Below the pieces are notes generated by a model. It was not told the DNA's origin and did no database searches. It worked only from the letters and a program-made list of their open reading frames with translations. A DNA stretch of 64,000 nucleotides. Origin: Isoetes taiwanensis. Taxonomy: Eukaryota; Streptophyta; Lycopodiopsida; Isoetales; Isoetaceae. The stretch lies in contig JAJEKV010000014.1 in the NCBI GenBank assembly GCA_021234155.1, positions 9,379,563-9,443,562 of the forward strand, in the 5' to 3' direction. Shown here in pieces: positions 1 to 10,556 of this stretch (positions are counted from its first letter, which is position 1; each line of letters opens with the position of its first letter). Both the position numbers and the translations under genes were made by a program.

Positions 1-513
1 GTCGGGCTGCCGTTCTTTGATGACGATCTTGACCATGGGTGTCTTCTTCAATTTTCTCTTGGGCTCCTCCTTGCCCTTCCCTTTGAGCTTCTTCCTTGCC
101 TTCGCCTCCTGTTCTTCCAACTTCCTTTTCTTCTCGGCCTTTCTCCTCTTGCTGCGTTGTGACTACGCCTTTTGCATTTGGATCCGGGCCTCAATTTCTT
201 GTTCGGGGTGGGTTGAGGGAGAGGGCTCATACTTCCGTCATCACCTTTCGTTGGCAACTGCTCTCGTTCTGTCTTCTCCTGCTCTTGTATCTCCTCGATT
301 TCCTCGAATACTCTGCGAGTTTCTTCGTCCATTGATCCCTCAGATCCAATCTCTGCTTCTTCGTCTAACCGCTGGTTGATGAAGTCGGCTAGCTCGTCTA
401 ATGATTCCTGCCTGGACTCCTCTTCCTTTGACTCGTCATAAGAAATCTCTTCTGCTGACGAAAGTTGTTCTCCTCCCGCGAAAAGCTGCTCTTGAAGTAG
501 TTGTTGAATTCTC
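1..513 (-). pseudogene. Main part of a split ORF whose start (H3-tail-like) lies at 19750
   Basis: Read on the minus strand, this is the continuation of the ORF that starts at 19750; element A separates the halves. Removing A and one copy of the TTCTC duplication keeps the frame open across the join. The stretch is glutamate-rich (DESKEEESRQESLDEL, then MDEETRRVFEEIEEIQEQ near 330-280), which looks like an acidic coiled coil. Near 205-130 the frame appears to shift. The alternative frame gives a Lys/Glu-rich helix-like tract (KAEKKRKLEEQEAKARKKLK) running off the window edge, with one in-frame TAG. The family is not recognised. It could be the gag-like first ORF of another retroelement or a host gene. 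The charged composition and reading-frame join are seen; any function is unknown. Confidence 0.5.
509..513. repeat. Left target-site duplication of element A (TTCTC)
   Basis: TTCTC lies immediately before the TG of the first LTR. The identical pentamer lies at 19678-19682, immediately after the CA of the last LTR. Confidence 0.85.
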
Positions 514-1104
514 TGTTAGTCCTGTACGTCCTGGTACAGGAATATTCATGCACATGACGGATCAGGTCAAGGCCAAGGATCCCGCCGATCGAGGCAGGAT
601 TCGGTCGTCAAAGGCCCCACGAAGACCAAGCGCCCATGAGACCCACGCGATCAAAGCCCGTGGCCGGGACCAAGAGGAGGCGCTCGGACAAGTGGCGGGC
701 GGTCACCACCGGCGTCGGCGTGACTTGAGCACCTCAAGAGGCACCGCCGGCATTCCTGCAAATCGGGCCTCCTTCCGAGAGAGTGGCGCAGAATCAGCAG
801 GTTCTATATTGGGCCAAAGGCCATTGTACTATATATATGAGTAGAGTTAGCACTCGATTTCTATATGAGTTTTGAGTCTTGTCTCACTTCTGTTTTCTCT
901 CGATTGCGAGAGCTCATGTATCTTCATTGACATCAAGGAGTTGTTCTCATTATTGTGATCTTATTGTTCTCTTTTGCTCTTTCTTTTCTCTTTTTCCTTG
1001 TTCCTTTTGCGAGATCCGCGCGATGACATAGCTACGGATTCTCTGTTTGATCCAAGGGTCCTCCACGGGTCTGTCTTGCGGAGTTCGAACCGGACCCCCA
1101 AACA
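514..1104 (+). repeat. Element A, outer 5' LTR
   Basis: It starts TGTTAGTCCTGTACGTCC and ends CCCCCAAACA. Both ends match the other two LTRs. A TATA-like ACTATATATATGA lies at 828-840, followed by a T-rich tract, as expected for U3/R. It is 591 bp long. Confidence 0.9.
828..840 (+). promoter_or_regulatory. TATA box of the element A LTR
   Basis: ACTATATATATGA is repeated at the matching place in the other two LTRs (about 1909-1921 and 19399-19409). It probably drives the genomic RNA. Confidence 0.5.
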
Positions 1105-1178
1105 CTGTCGCCGCTGCCGGTTTCTTTTTCCTTTCTTCCCATCATGTCGGCTCGAACACCTTACTATCCCCAAGGGAA
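1105..1178 (+). other. 74-bp remnant of an element A interior between two LTRs
   Basis: It holds the PBS (TGTCGCCGCTGCCGG), the leader and the first four gag codons (MSAR at 1144-1155). These join directly to an integrase segment, TTACTATCCCCAAGGGAA, which also occurs at 14616-14640. LTR1 then starts at 1179. Everything between gag codon 4 and the integrase motif is gone. It is a relic of an older A copy that received a second one (see findings). Confidence 0.75.
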
Positions 1179-2157
1179 TGTTAGTCCTGTACGTCCTGGT
1201 ACAGGACTATTCATGCACACGACGGATCAGGTCAAGGCCAAGGATTCCGATCGAGGCACAAGTCGGGTCATCAAAGGCCCCACGAAGACCAAGCCGCCCG
1301 GACCCCTTGATCAAAGCCGTGGCCAGGGACCAAGAGGAGGCGCTCAGACAAGTGACGGATAGTGGAGCTAAAACGTTCATGTGTCAGAGATTGAATGCTT
1401 TGACACTCCCCCTTTAATCTTGACAGGAAAACTTGTGATGCCAAGAGCTGCTCGATGGTGATGAAAAGGTGCCCGAGACAATGCTTTGGTGAAAGAATCA
1501 GCCAGCATTTGAGCAGTGGGTAGATAATGCAGATGAATGAAGCCTTCTTCAATTTGTTGTTGCACATAGTGGTAATGAATGGAAATATGGTTAGTTCTGT
1601 AACGATGAGCAGGACATTCAGCCATATTCTTGGCACTCTGATTATCCAGCCAGACTTGCAGAGGTAGTGAAGGTGAAACCTGGACAAATTCCAAGAGTCT
1701 ATGGTATGAAACGAAATCACGAGCTCCATGAGATAGTGCCAGATATTCTGCCTCTGCCAAAGACCGAGCAACAGTGGCCTGCTTCTTGGAAATCCAGCCC
1801 GACTTCAGGCACCTCAAGAGGCACCGCCAGCATTCCTGCAAATCAGGCCTCCTTCTAGGAGTCGGCACCGAGATCTGACAGTGTCTATATTGGGCCAAAG
1901 GCCATTGTACTATATATATGAGTAGAGTTAGCACTCGATTTCTAGATGAGTTTTGAGTCTTGTCTCACTTCTGTTTTCTCTCGATTGCGATTGTTCTCAT
2001 TATTGTGATCTTATTGTTCTCTTTTGCTCTTTCTTTTATCTTTTTCCTTGTTCCTTTTGCAAATCCCGCGTGACATAGCTACCGGATTCTCCTGTTTGAT
2101 CCAAGGGTCCTCACAGAGGGCTGTCTTGCAGGAGTTCCCGAACCTAGACCCCAAACA
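1179..2157 (+). repeat. Element A, middle LTR, carrying a copia insert
   Basis: It has the same ends as the other LTRs. It is 979 bp instead of about 590 because 1362-1799 is foreign and replaces some 30 bp of LTR. The sequence downstream (PBS, leader, gag) makes this the functional 5' LTR of the longest surviving interior. Confidence 0.85.
1362..1799 (-). mobile_element. Ty1/copia fragment: RNase H end of pol, PPT and LTR start
   Basis: On the minus strand, 1799-1420 encodes the C-terminal half of a copia RNase H. Visible motifs are ATVARSLAEAEYLALSHG (catalytic Glu), VWLDNQSAKN (catalytic Asp) and RYRTNHISIHYHYV. It is followed by the polypurine tract AAAGGGGGAG and TGTCAAAG, the start of a copia 3' LTR, which is cut after about 40 bp. 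Both fragment ends are abrupt and no target duplication is visible. This suggests capture during repair rather than normal integration. Confidence 0.8.
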
Positions 2158-2158
2158 C

Positions 2159-2174
2159 TGTCGCCGCTGCCAGG
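2159..2174 (+). other. Primer-binding site of element A (tRNA-Asp-like)
   Basis: TGTCGCCGCTGCCAGG follows the LTR end by one base. It resembles TGGCGCCGTTGCCGGG, complementary to plant tRNA-Asp and used by Tat/Athila elements, with several mismatches. Confidence 0.5.
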
Positions 2175-2204
2175 TCTGATCTTTCTTTTTCCTTTCTTCC
2201 CATC

Positions 2205-3845
2205 ATGTCGGCTCGAGGTTTCACCCCTACTGAAGAACTTCTTTGTCAAACGGCGGCTCGATTGGAGCGCCATCAACGACGTGAGGCTGTTCGGGATATG
2301 TATGATACTGCTTATGACATTGAGGGTGGTCGTGTCCGCTCCAGAACTCAGTCGGCACCTCCTACTCCTCGTGCTCATTCTCGACCAGGGTCTCCCCCTG
2401 TGTGTCGGCATTGTTCTCAACCTCAATCTCCCCACCATACCCCTGTTCAGCCCACGCCTCACTATTTTCAGACTCCTGAAAGCACCTATATCCATATCCC
2501 TTCAGGCCACACCCCTCAGCCGTCACAACCTTCTTCACCTCCTGCTGGGATGGGCTACCATCAAGTGTCCTTTGGCCCTCCCCATGTTCACGAATTTCAG
2601 TCTTCTCCATCTTTTCAGCACGCTCTTCCTGTTTACCAAACCACTGATCTCAAGCCTAATGAGGAGGGCTCTCATGATCCTCCCCCACCTGATGCTACTT
2701 TCTTCGGACCACCGGGTTTTTCAGTCCCACCCCCTTGCTCTCAGTCCGAGGTTGTTCCACCTCTCTATGCTTCTGCATATCCTCCACCTGTCTATGCGCC
2801 AATTCCGCCTTCATCTCCCACTCATAACTTGAAGCTGACTTATCCAACTTTTGGCAACACTAAAGGCAAACCTCTGGATCAGAGTGCTCAAGCCCACATG
2901 GAGGAATTCGAAGCCTTGGCCATTCTGAATGGTCATGCGCAACCACAACTCAAATTTCACATCTTTTCGACCACGCTCAGAGGCGCCCCTCATCAGTGGT
3001 TAATGACCAACAAAAGCCACTGGAAGCAAGGCTGGCATGAAATGAAAACAGCCTTTTTGTCTCATTACGGCACCACGGACGATGATCAACTACTGCTCAA
3101 GCAACTCAATGATCTCCAGCAGCAATCCACCGAGTCTGCGCGTGATTTTGCTGACTGTCTTCACATTCTTATCAGCAAACTTCAGGAGTACCCCACGCAA
3201 AGCCAGATTCTTGTCTGGTTTCTGCAGGGTCTTCCTCCTGCCATTCGACTCATGACGGAGTACCTGCGTCCCAAGTCTCTGGAGCAGGCGATTGAATTGG
3301 TCAATCACTCGGTCAACGTTTCTTCTCGGGGTGTTGCTCTCTCGGAACTCCCTTTCATACCCCACGTCATGGTTCCTCAGAATGCCGTCCAGCCTCAGCA
3401 AACAAATCCACAACGCTCACAGATCTGGTGTCACATTTGTAAATATCAGGGCCATTTGGCAAATGAATGCAACTCCTCCAATGGACCTCCTCACTGTAAA
3501 AGATGCAATATGTGCAATCACGCCACGGAGGAATGCACTTGCTCTCATCCTACACCTTTCAGGAATAAGATAGTTTTTCAAGTCCAGACCACGCCTCAGC
3601 AACAATTGGTCATATCCGCCTGTGATATCAAAATCAACAACCTCGGCCGGTATCAACAAATCACGGCAATCTCGTGATCCGGGGCCAAGGCACCCGTCCT
3701 CCCTTTGGTCCTTCAAAAGTGCAATGTTATCATTGTCATGAATGGGGTCACACAACCACGGCGTGTCCTCAACTTTCTCAAGTTCAAGTCCAACTTCCAG
3801 GCTCCAATCAGCCAGCTTCAGTACGCCTCACGGCTTATCAATTGT
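2205..3845 (+). pseudogene. gag: Element A gag (nucleocapsid), truncated
   Basis: The ORF starts MSARGFTPTEELL at 2205. Residues about 45-205 are rich in Pro/Ser/His. A retrotransposon-gag core spans about 210-380 (FGNTKGKPLDQSAQAHMEEF, then LKQLNDLQQQSTESARDFAD). Two zinc knuckles follow, CHICKYQGHLANEC and CKRCNMCNHATEEC (both CX2CX4HX4C). A frameshift near 3650 ends the first ORF at 3677, and a third knuckle, CYHCHEWGHTTTAC, continues in the next frame to 3845, where element B cuts it. Three knuckles are more than the usual one or two. Gag packages RNA in virus-like particles; this copy cannot be functional. Confidence 0.85.
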
Positions 3846-5751
3846 TGTTGTCTTTCACAGAATCCTTGCAAAAACTGTGATGCACAAATCTCTAAATTGT
3901 GGGATTTCCTAAAAGATACTTGCCAAATTCTGTGTTTAGGGTGCAGAGAGCCAAAGATGTGGTGAGGGGATGTGAAAAGATGAGAAAAGAGGTGCAAATG
4001 TGAGGAAATGAGGTGATATGTGAATGCAGGTGTATGACTGGGATTTTTTCTGCAACAAAGTAGTGAAAATGATTGAAGAAAAAACTTGGGGATGCAGACA
4101 AACTTCCTTTGAATGCGGATGAATTTTTGAACAAATTACAAGCGGAATAGCTATCAATTTAGCTAAATCTAGATAATATCGAGATAACTTGAATTGATTT
4201 CAACTCATTTGTTGATAAAGATTGATGGGGAATTATTGGCAAAGTTAGCCCGAAAATGGGTGACACGTAAAAATGGGAAAACCCTAATTTTTTTTGAAAA
4301 AAAACTTCGAAATCGATTGAAGAAAGGGGAAACACCATGAATTGCTCAAGAAAACTTTTCTCAGTTATCTTAGGAACATAATACCTTTGTCGGGTAATCC
4401 ATTCGATCACTCAAAATAGAATTTGTATCGAAACTTCGGAATCTTGGCTTTCAAGAACAAGGGCGGGTTTCTAATCAAAAATCTCCTCTCTTCCTATAGA
4501 ATACGGCTCGGATCGTCTTTATAGACACATGTCGAGGTAGTTAGAGCTCAATTTATGCGCATATGGCTCGAACTCTTTTTTCCCAAAATAGGCAATACTC
4601 GTTCTTGGCATGATCTCTATTAATTGACATCTTCTTCATGATTGATTGGTTCGGAAATTCGGTTATGATCGGTGAACTGTGCATCACTCAAATTCTTGCG
4701 GGGGAGGTCGAGAATCATAGAACCCTAATGGATCTTGGCGAAATTTTCTTCAATAGATATATCCCACAGGCCAAAATCGAAAAGTCAGCCCGGGGGATAT
4801 ATAGCCCAATCCACGAAACTTTTAAATTGGCGTGTCTTGCCCGCGTGGGATTCGGTACCTCCACCGCCCCTGCGCCCGGGTGAGCCACGTGGAGGGGATG
4901 ATTGGCTGGAAAGGAATCTAGGTCGGGGGGGGGGGGGTAGAATAGGACAATTTTTTATATTTTTTCAAAGGGCACGATTCCCAAGAAGTGGAATTTAAAG
5001 GTCTATATAGGGTCTTTTTTGGAAGTTTTTTGTGCCAGGTGGCATATTTTCATTGGGGCTACAAGATGATGTGGTCAAATTTTGAAAAATGGCACTTTGA
5101 TTTTTTGGCTAAAAAGGTGAATCAATGGTGACTGGGCAATGGATGGTGACATGATGAAATGATGACTTGGCATAGTGAAGGATGATGTGGCAAAGTCAAA
5201 CATGGCTTTTTGCCTAAGTGAATTTTCGAGATTTTAAATGCCCTTGATATTTTTGATGAGGTGGCATGATTTTTTTAAAGTGGCAAAGATATAACCAAAG
5301 TTGGATGACAAAGCATTTTTTGAACAAGGTGGCCATCCTAGGTGGCATTTTGACTTTTGATGACGTGGCAAGGGTATTTTTTTAGAAAGTGTGCCTTTTG
5401 GCTTTCCATTTTGACTTTCACTTGACTTTTTGACATTTTTGGCACTTTAGGATGATGACTAGGATGCCACTTGGCAAAGGTATAGATTTTTTGGCATTTT
5501 TGGATTTTTAGGCATCTTTAGAAGCATATTTGGCTAGCGATAGGGGAAATTCAAGAAAAAAAATAGGAGATAGACTCAAAAAATTTGGGAAAAATCAAAG
5601 ATGGCTAGTTTTGGCTAGAGGATTTGGCAGGGGTACTCACCTGGCCTAGATTCTCTTCCAGCCTGATACTTTTCCTTAATAGCTCCTCCAATACTTAGAA
5701 TTTTCTTCATATCTTCATCTCTTCTTCATGTTGCCACTTCAAGGGGCAACA
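3846..5751 (-). repeat. Element B, 3' LTR
   Basis: It pairs base for base with 12142-14040 apart from scattered small indels. On the element strand it starts TGTTGCCCCTTGAAGTGG. It contains many variants of TGCCACRTCATC (plus strand GATGAYGTGGCA) between about 5060 and 5480. A 13-base run of G near 4925-4937 may be a consensus error. No clear polypurine tract precedes it. Confidence 0.9.
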
Positions 5752-6816
5752 TCTTTATAAAAAGAAAAATGGCTGGTCCCCGACCTTGAAACTGTTAAAA
5801 ACTTCTCGACATCACGGATCTAAATTATCCTGTTCTGAAATATCAGAGCTTCTTAGAATGCAGCATAAAAGCATCTGAAAAGTGCAAATATATGAGAGTG
5901 AATGCCAAATCAATGCATATCCTGTTCCTGAGATAATATAAGGTTTTCTTGAGGTCTTCATGAATGGAAAATGGTGCGAGAATAGGAAACTGGATAGAAC
6001 TATGTGTACTTCACATTTTTGGTGATGAATTACGCAACTTTGAACACAGGCGACAACTTTTGAACCTTTGTAACTTGTAGGGTCTGCTACCATGTTCTTT
6101 TGACTTCCCATAAGTGTTGAAACTTGGGGAGCGTCCAAAATCTGCTTGATGATCTTGTGAATAAAACTTGATACTTTTAGGATTTATTCTACCCATTCTT
6201 GTAGGAGTCTTGGATGAAGCTAGAATGTTATGGAAGGTCTGCAGACACATTCTAGAAGATGTAATGGTCTGCAATTTTGCCCAAAAGAAAAATGGCGATG
6301 GTATAAAAGGCTGGCTAGTGGGTAAAGGATGATCCACGCAAATAACATGAAATAGAGAGTTAGGAGGCTGCTTTTATGATGCAAGGGGATGAATAGCGAC
6401 TGTAGGTGATGAATAAAAGTATGAGCAAGGCTTATATGAATGGGAGGCCAATAAATGAAAAATGAATGGTATGGAAGACTAGGATGGTCCTGCAAATGAC
6501 ATGATGACTTAGATTAGTACTTCAATCCACGGTATTCATCCGCGAGATGTTCAACAAAACCTGTTCATGATGATTTTGAGTTCACGCATGTGAGCACAAC
6601 TTTAGGAGGCAATGGTTTTTAAGCGGCTTTAAAGCGAACAACTAATGAACACCGCAAATGACAATGTTAAAGATCAAAACACATACTTTTTCTTTTCAGC
6701 TTTTCTTCTTTTTATTGTTTTCTCCCCATAGTGTTAGCAAATCATATCTAGAACGATTTCAACTACTTCAACCTTTTTTAGACTACCTACAACTATACTA
6801 ACTAGCATTAGCTAGT
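5752..6816 (-). other. Element B, noncoding region between integrase and 3' LTR
   Basis: About 1 kb separates the integrase stop from the 3' LTR. Short ORFs exist on the minus strand but none resembles a known domain. No polypurine tract or chromodomain is visible. Confidence 0.5.
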
Positions 6817-7869
6817 TTAGATCCAATAAGCTTTCAAGTGCTGTGCATTGAGAGGATTTGGCAAAATCCTCTCAGACTCTAACTCTTGTAAGTAATATGA
6901 GTTTACTCCAGCATGTGAAGAAATGACAAATGGACCTTCCCAATTTGCAGAAAACTTACCTAGAGTGGGATCTCTGTTTTTAGCTAACTTAAGCACCAAA
7001 TCACCAACCTGATAGTTGACTTCTACTGCTTGTTTGTCAAATTTCTTCTTGATTTTCATCTTGTGATCTGTTATCACCTGTAGAGTCTTATCTCTGAGTT
7101 CCTCAAGGGCTAGCATCTGCTGCTGCGGCCGCACCGGATAGCATCCTCTTCACTTTTGACTTGTATTTGCATCATCCTTGGCGAAAGTACCTGCAACTCA
7201 AAGGGTAGAATGATGCTAGTACCATATACAATAGAGGCAGGAGTGTTTTTTATAGCCACTTTATAAGTGGTTCTGTAGGACCAGAGGGCATAGATCAACT
7301 TTGTATGCCAGCTTCTTGGAAACCTATCTTTGTCTTCTTCATAATGGATATCGAGTCTTATTGGTGGATTACGCGGCCATTTCCACGAGGGTAGTAAAGC
7401 GAGAACTTTTTGTATGTCTTATCTCAAGCAATTGGGTAAGCTTGTCTATTACTTCATTCACAAAAGGCGTTCCTCACGTGAAACAATCTTCAATGGTACT
7501 CCAAACCTAGCACATATATTAGGCAGGTAGGAAACTTTAACGTGGTATCTGCATTTGCACTTGTCAATGGAGTTGCTTCAGCCCATTTAGTGAAGAAGTC
7601 TGTAGCAACTAGGATGTATTCATGTTTGGCAGAGGAAGATGGATGTATAGGACCAACAAAATCTAATCCCCAAACCAGAAATGGGCCAGGGACCACAATA
7701 GGTGAAAGGGGAGGTACCTTGGCGTTCTTTGGCATGCTTTTGACGGTCGAACAACTCGCACATGCCTTTTGACATCATGATGAAGTGTAGGCCAATAGTA
7801 TCGAGAACTTAGAATTTTTCTTGGCGTGGCATCCATAGAATAATGTCCACCACAAAAGGTCATGAGCAT
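6817..7869 (-). pseudogene. int: Element B integrase, zinc finger to C-terminus (broken)
   Basis: Read on the minus strand. Zinc-finger remains end near 7790 (YYWPTLHHDVKRHVRVV, then SKACQR). A catalytic-core start reads WGLDFVGPIHPSSSAKHEY and ILVATDFFTKWAEA (7690-7580, first catalytic Asp). A damaged middle follows (7480-7300). The core end and C-terminal domain run from 7298 to 6817 (VGDLVLKLAKNRDPTLGKF, ANWEGPFVI). Several frameshifts make it inactive. It is the normal integrase of the Ty3/gypsy family, without a chromodomain. Confidence 0.8.
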
Positions 7870-8788
7870 GTCTTAGAGCTTGTACCTGTTCTTCTTCAGC
7901 CAAGCACCTCAACAAAATCTGTGAAGGCATCTTCCTACATAAAATGTCCTCAACCAGCACATATGTTAGACATCTTCTTCTAAACTTAACTTTCTCAGAT
8001 GGTGAAAATGTGGCAGGGATCTCTTGATGTCTTAGATAATTGACAATGGGTTGCATCCAAGACCTGGTTTCTCCAACTAAATGACATACCTCTTCTTCTG
8101 TTTGATCCTCTTCAGAGGTCAAATCATATTTGTAGAAGGCATAGGGTATGAAACTACTCGGATCCTTTTCTGCTTTGACAAGATGGACTTCAATGGCAAA
8201 GTCTTGAAGCATGGCAGCCCACTTATAGAACTTGGTCTTCAGGGCTTGTTTACCATACAACATTGGAAGAGGATTGACCTTCATATAGACTTGAATCTTT
8301 GGAGCTTGCATCAGAAGATGGGGAAATTTAGTGGTCAAGAATATTAGGGCAGCAGCAGACTTCTCTAGGACTTGGTAATTCACCTGCATTATCGACCCTT
8401 TGCTTTCTGCATAATTTAGTACCCTTTTGTTCTGAAATAAGGCTAATCCTACAGCAAATGATGTAACTGTTATATAAACTTGGAAATCTTCATTTGGTTT
8501 AGGGGCCAGAAGTGTTACCTTCTTGCTGAGCTCTTCTTTGATCAATTCAAATGCCCTTTGGCAATCTTCATTCCACTCAACTGGAACTTTTTGACTTGTA
8601 TTTTTAGATACATACCCTACTTTGGTGAGCTTGGTGATAGGTCTCAAAATGTGAGAGAAGTTTGGGATGTAGATCCTCAAGCCTTGAAGTGTACCAACAA
8701 AACCTTTGATCTGCTTCAATGTTTTAGGAGTCTTGGGAGGTCGAGAACTCTTGTCGGCTTGTCTGCGACAATCGAACTCCTTCCTCAC
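7775..8788 (-). pseudogene. pol: Element B RT thumb, degenerate RNase H and integrase N-terminus
   Basis: A 337-codon ORF. Residues 23-57 are the RT thumb (TLKQIKGFVGTLQGLRIY). Residues about 75-215 follow the gypsy RNase H scaffold, but the strand that should hold the first catalytic Asp reads FQVYITVTSFAVG instead of the usual YTDAS, so the active site looks lost. Residues 235-310 match the stretch before the integrase finger of Tat elements (MQPIVNYLRHQEIPATFSP, LLRCLAEEE). In Tat elements an additional RNase H usually lies at about this point; here only about 40 residues separate the two parts. Confidence 0.75.
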
Positions 8789-9330
8789 GATATCGATGGC
8801 CCTAACAGCACACCTTTGTCAGTCAAAAACAAACACTTCTTTGGATTTAAGTTCACACCACTGGATCTGCACAAAGAAAACATATTAGAGATTGTTTTGA
8901 GATGATCTTCCAAAGAGGTGGCCAGAGTCAAATCATCCAGAAAAGCCCTGAAATCTTGGGGAGATAATGACTCAAAAATATTGTTCATTGCCCTCTGAAA
9001 GGTTGCAGGGGCATTTTTCAAGCCAAATGGCATTCTTAGCATCATATAAGTTCCCCAAGGTGTAATGAAGGCAGTTTTTGGCTGTGATAAAGGATCAACT
9101 TCTATTTGGTTGAAACCAGAGAAGCCATCCATAAGAGAATAGACTTCTTTTCCACTCATGGTATGCAAAACTTCTTCTAGAAACGGTAGGGGATAGCAGT
9201 CTTTGATTGTAACCTTATTGATCTCTATAATCAATACAAATTCTAAGTTGGCCACTTCTCTTCTTGGTGGCACAATGCAAGACAACCATTCGGGTTTCAA
9301 TGTCTCACATATCAGCTTAGAACTCTCCAT
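8785..9330 (-). pseudogene. pol: Element B reverse transcriptase palm/fingers
   Basis: The ORF (181 codons) covers the RT core. The first catalytic Asp is D68 in SLMDGFSGFNQ. MPFGLKNAPATFQRAM follows at 100-115. The catalytic pair is in AFLDDLTLAT (D132-D133, codons at 8932-8937), a variant of YVDD/YLDD. It synthesises cDNA from element RNA. The ORF begins after the fingers, whose upstream part lies in the decayed stretch 9331-9690. It overlaps the next ORF by 4 bp in another frame, which suggests a later frameshift. Confidence 0.85.
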
Positions 9331-9689
9331 AGTTTTAATTCTTCATAGATAAGTGGCGACAAGGCAAATTTATCCTCCTTAATTTACGTTGAGCACAGAT
9401 CGAGCCATCTTTTACTTTTATTTCAAATTTTGCTTTAGAGGGAATTCCTTTTAGTTCGAGTAATCCCAAGCAAATACATCGAGAATTCTTGACCTGACAT
9501 AGGAAATGAGTTAAAAAGCAAGGCTCGGGAGCTTTTGGACCAACTTTCGGGGTTCTAGTTTGGCCATTCTTTTGGATACAAATGACTTGCTCTCTGCTTG
9601 CCTCCTCTATCCCTATAGTTAGAATTGGACAAGTCTGTGAGAGGTTCGAGCTCTTCTTCTGAAAGGCTCCTTGACTAAAAAATCCAGTA

Positions 9690-10060
9690 TGGTACCTTTA
9701 GCTAGCTTTGTCTACTTCACTATTCAAATGCCTAGGGATATGCTCTATAGTCCAGGCCTCAAATTTGTCTAATAGTCCCAAAACCTCTTCTTTAAGTTGT
9801 ACTAACCTTGAATGCTTGGTTTGGTATACCTCTTGGACTTGATTGCACAGTGAGAGTCTCCTTTATATTCGGCTTCTTGATTCCCATCATGTAAGCTTCA
9901 CGGAACCTGCAATCAAAGCTTGATACTCTGCCTCATTAGAGGTTATATTTTTGTGAATTCTTGCTGTTTTGGCCCTTGTCAAAGCCTCTGGGCTTTTAAT
10001 GATGGCGGCAGGCCCTGAGGCTAAACTCAACTTCACCTACAAGCGCCATCAAAGAACAAT
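9690..10060 (-). pseudogene. Element B additional RNase H, located upstream of RT
   Basis: Minus-strand pieces in shifting frames give a full RNase H motif set in order. FFDGA is at 10056-10045 (first Asp), NEAEYQALIAG near 9938 (Glu) and KGDSHCAIK near 9860 (second Asp). The set closes with IEHIPRHLNSEVDKAS near 9740-9702 (His and last Asp). It lies between protease (10.3-10.5 kb) and RT (9.3 kb). The motifs are seen; calling it the additional (aRNH) type is inference from the DGA/DGG form and from the degenerate RNase H after RT. Element F repeats the arrangement. Confidence 0.65.
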
Positions 10061-10284
10061 GTATGAGTATGCTCATCAAGTTTTTGCTCTTCTTCTTCCA
10101 AAGGGGATCTACATAGATGTTGTACACACCTACATCTTTATAGATTAGTGCATCATCAATTAAAAGGCAAATTCTTCTTGGGTTTACCTTCACAGTTTGT
10201 AGAGTGTGACTTCTTGCTTACCATCTGTTATTGTGCATTTACCTCCTCCCCAATCGGCTTTTGCGAAAACCACCTTGAGTCATT

Positions 10285-10510
10285 TTACGCCCAAAAGAAG
10301 GTCATAGCTGCCAATCGAGAAGGAAACTGTACTACAACAAAGTCCGGGGTCATCTTGATGCCCCCTACATCTGTCAAGACATCATTAACGACTCCTTTTG
10401 GTTGTACACTCTCATTAGCAAAAGATTTGAGAATAATTGGTCTTTGCCAGAAGTGATTTTTAACTCTAAAGAGTCCATAATATGTAAAGGCATGATATTT
10501 ATACACGAGC
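10285..10510 (-). pseudogene. Element B aspartic protease, C-terminal part
   Basis: The minus-strand segment ILKSFANESVQPKGVVND followed by DFVVVQ aligns by eye with the protease of element F (VLKSFSNIKINPMGIVSI, then NFVVVAF). The active-site DTG region upstream (10510-10700) is too damaged to place. Confidence 0.55.
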
Positions 10511-10556
10511 CTCCATCAAGATGACTTTAGAGAGTGTTTTACCTTCGACTTGAGCT

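Noticed and set aside
4925-4937. G-run as a quadruplex element of the B LTR
   Set aside because: The partner LTR has a shorter, interrupted G-rich tract (around 13220), so length is probably unstable or miscalled.
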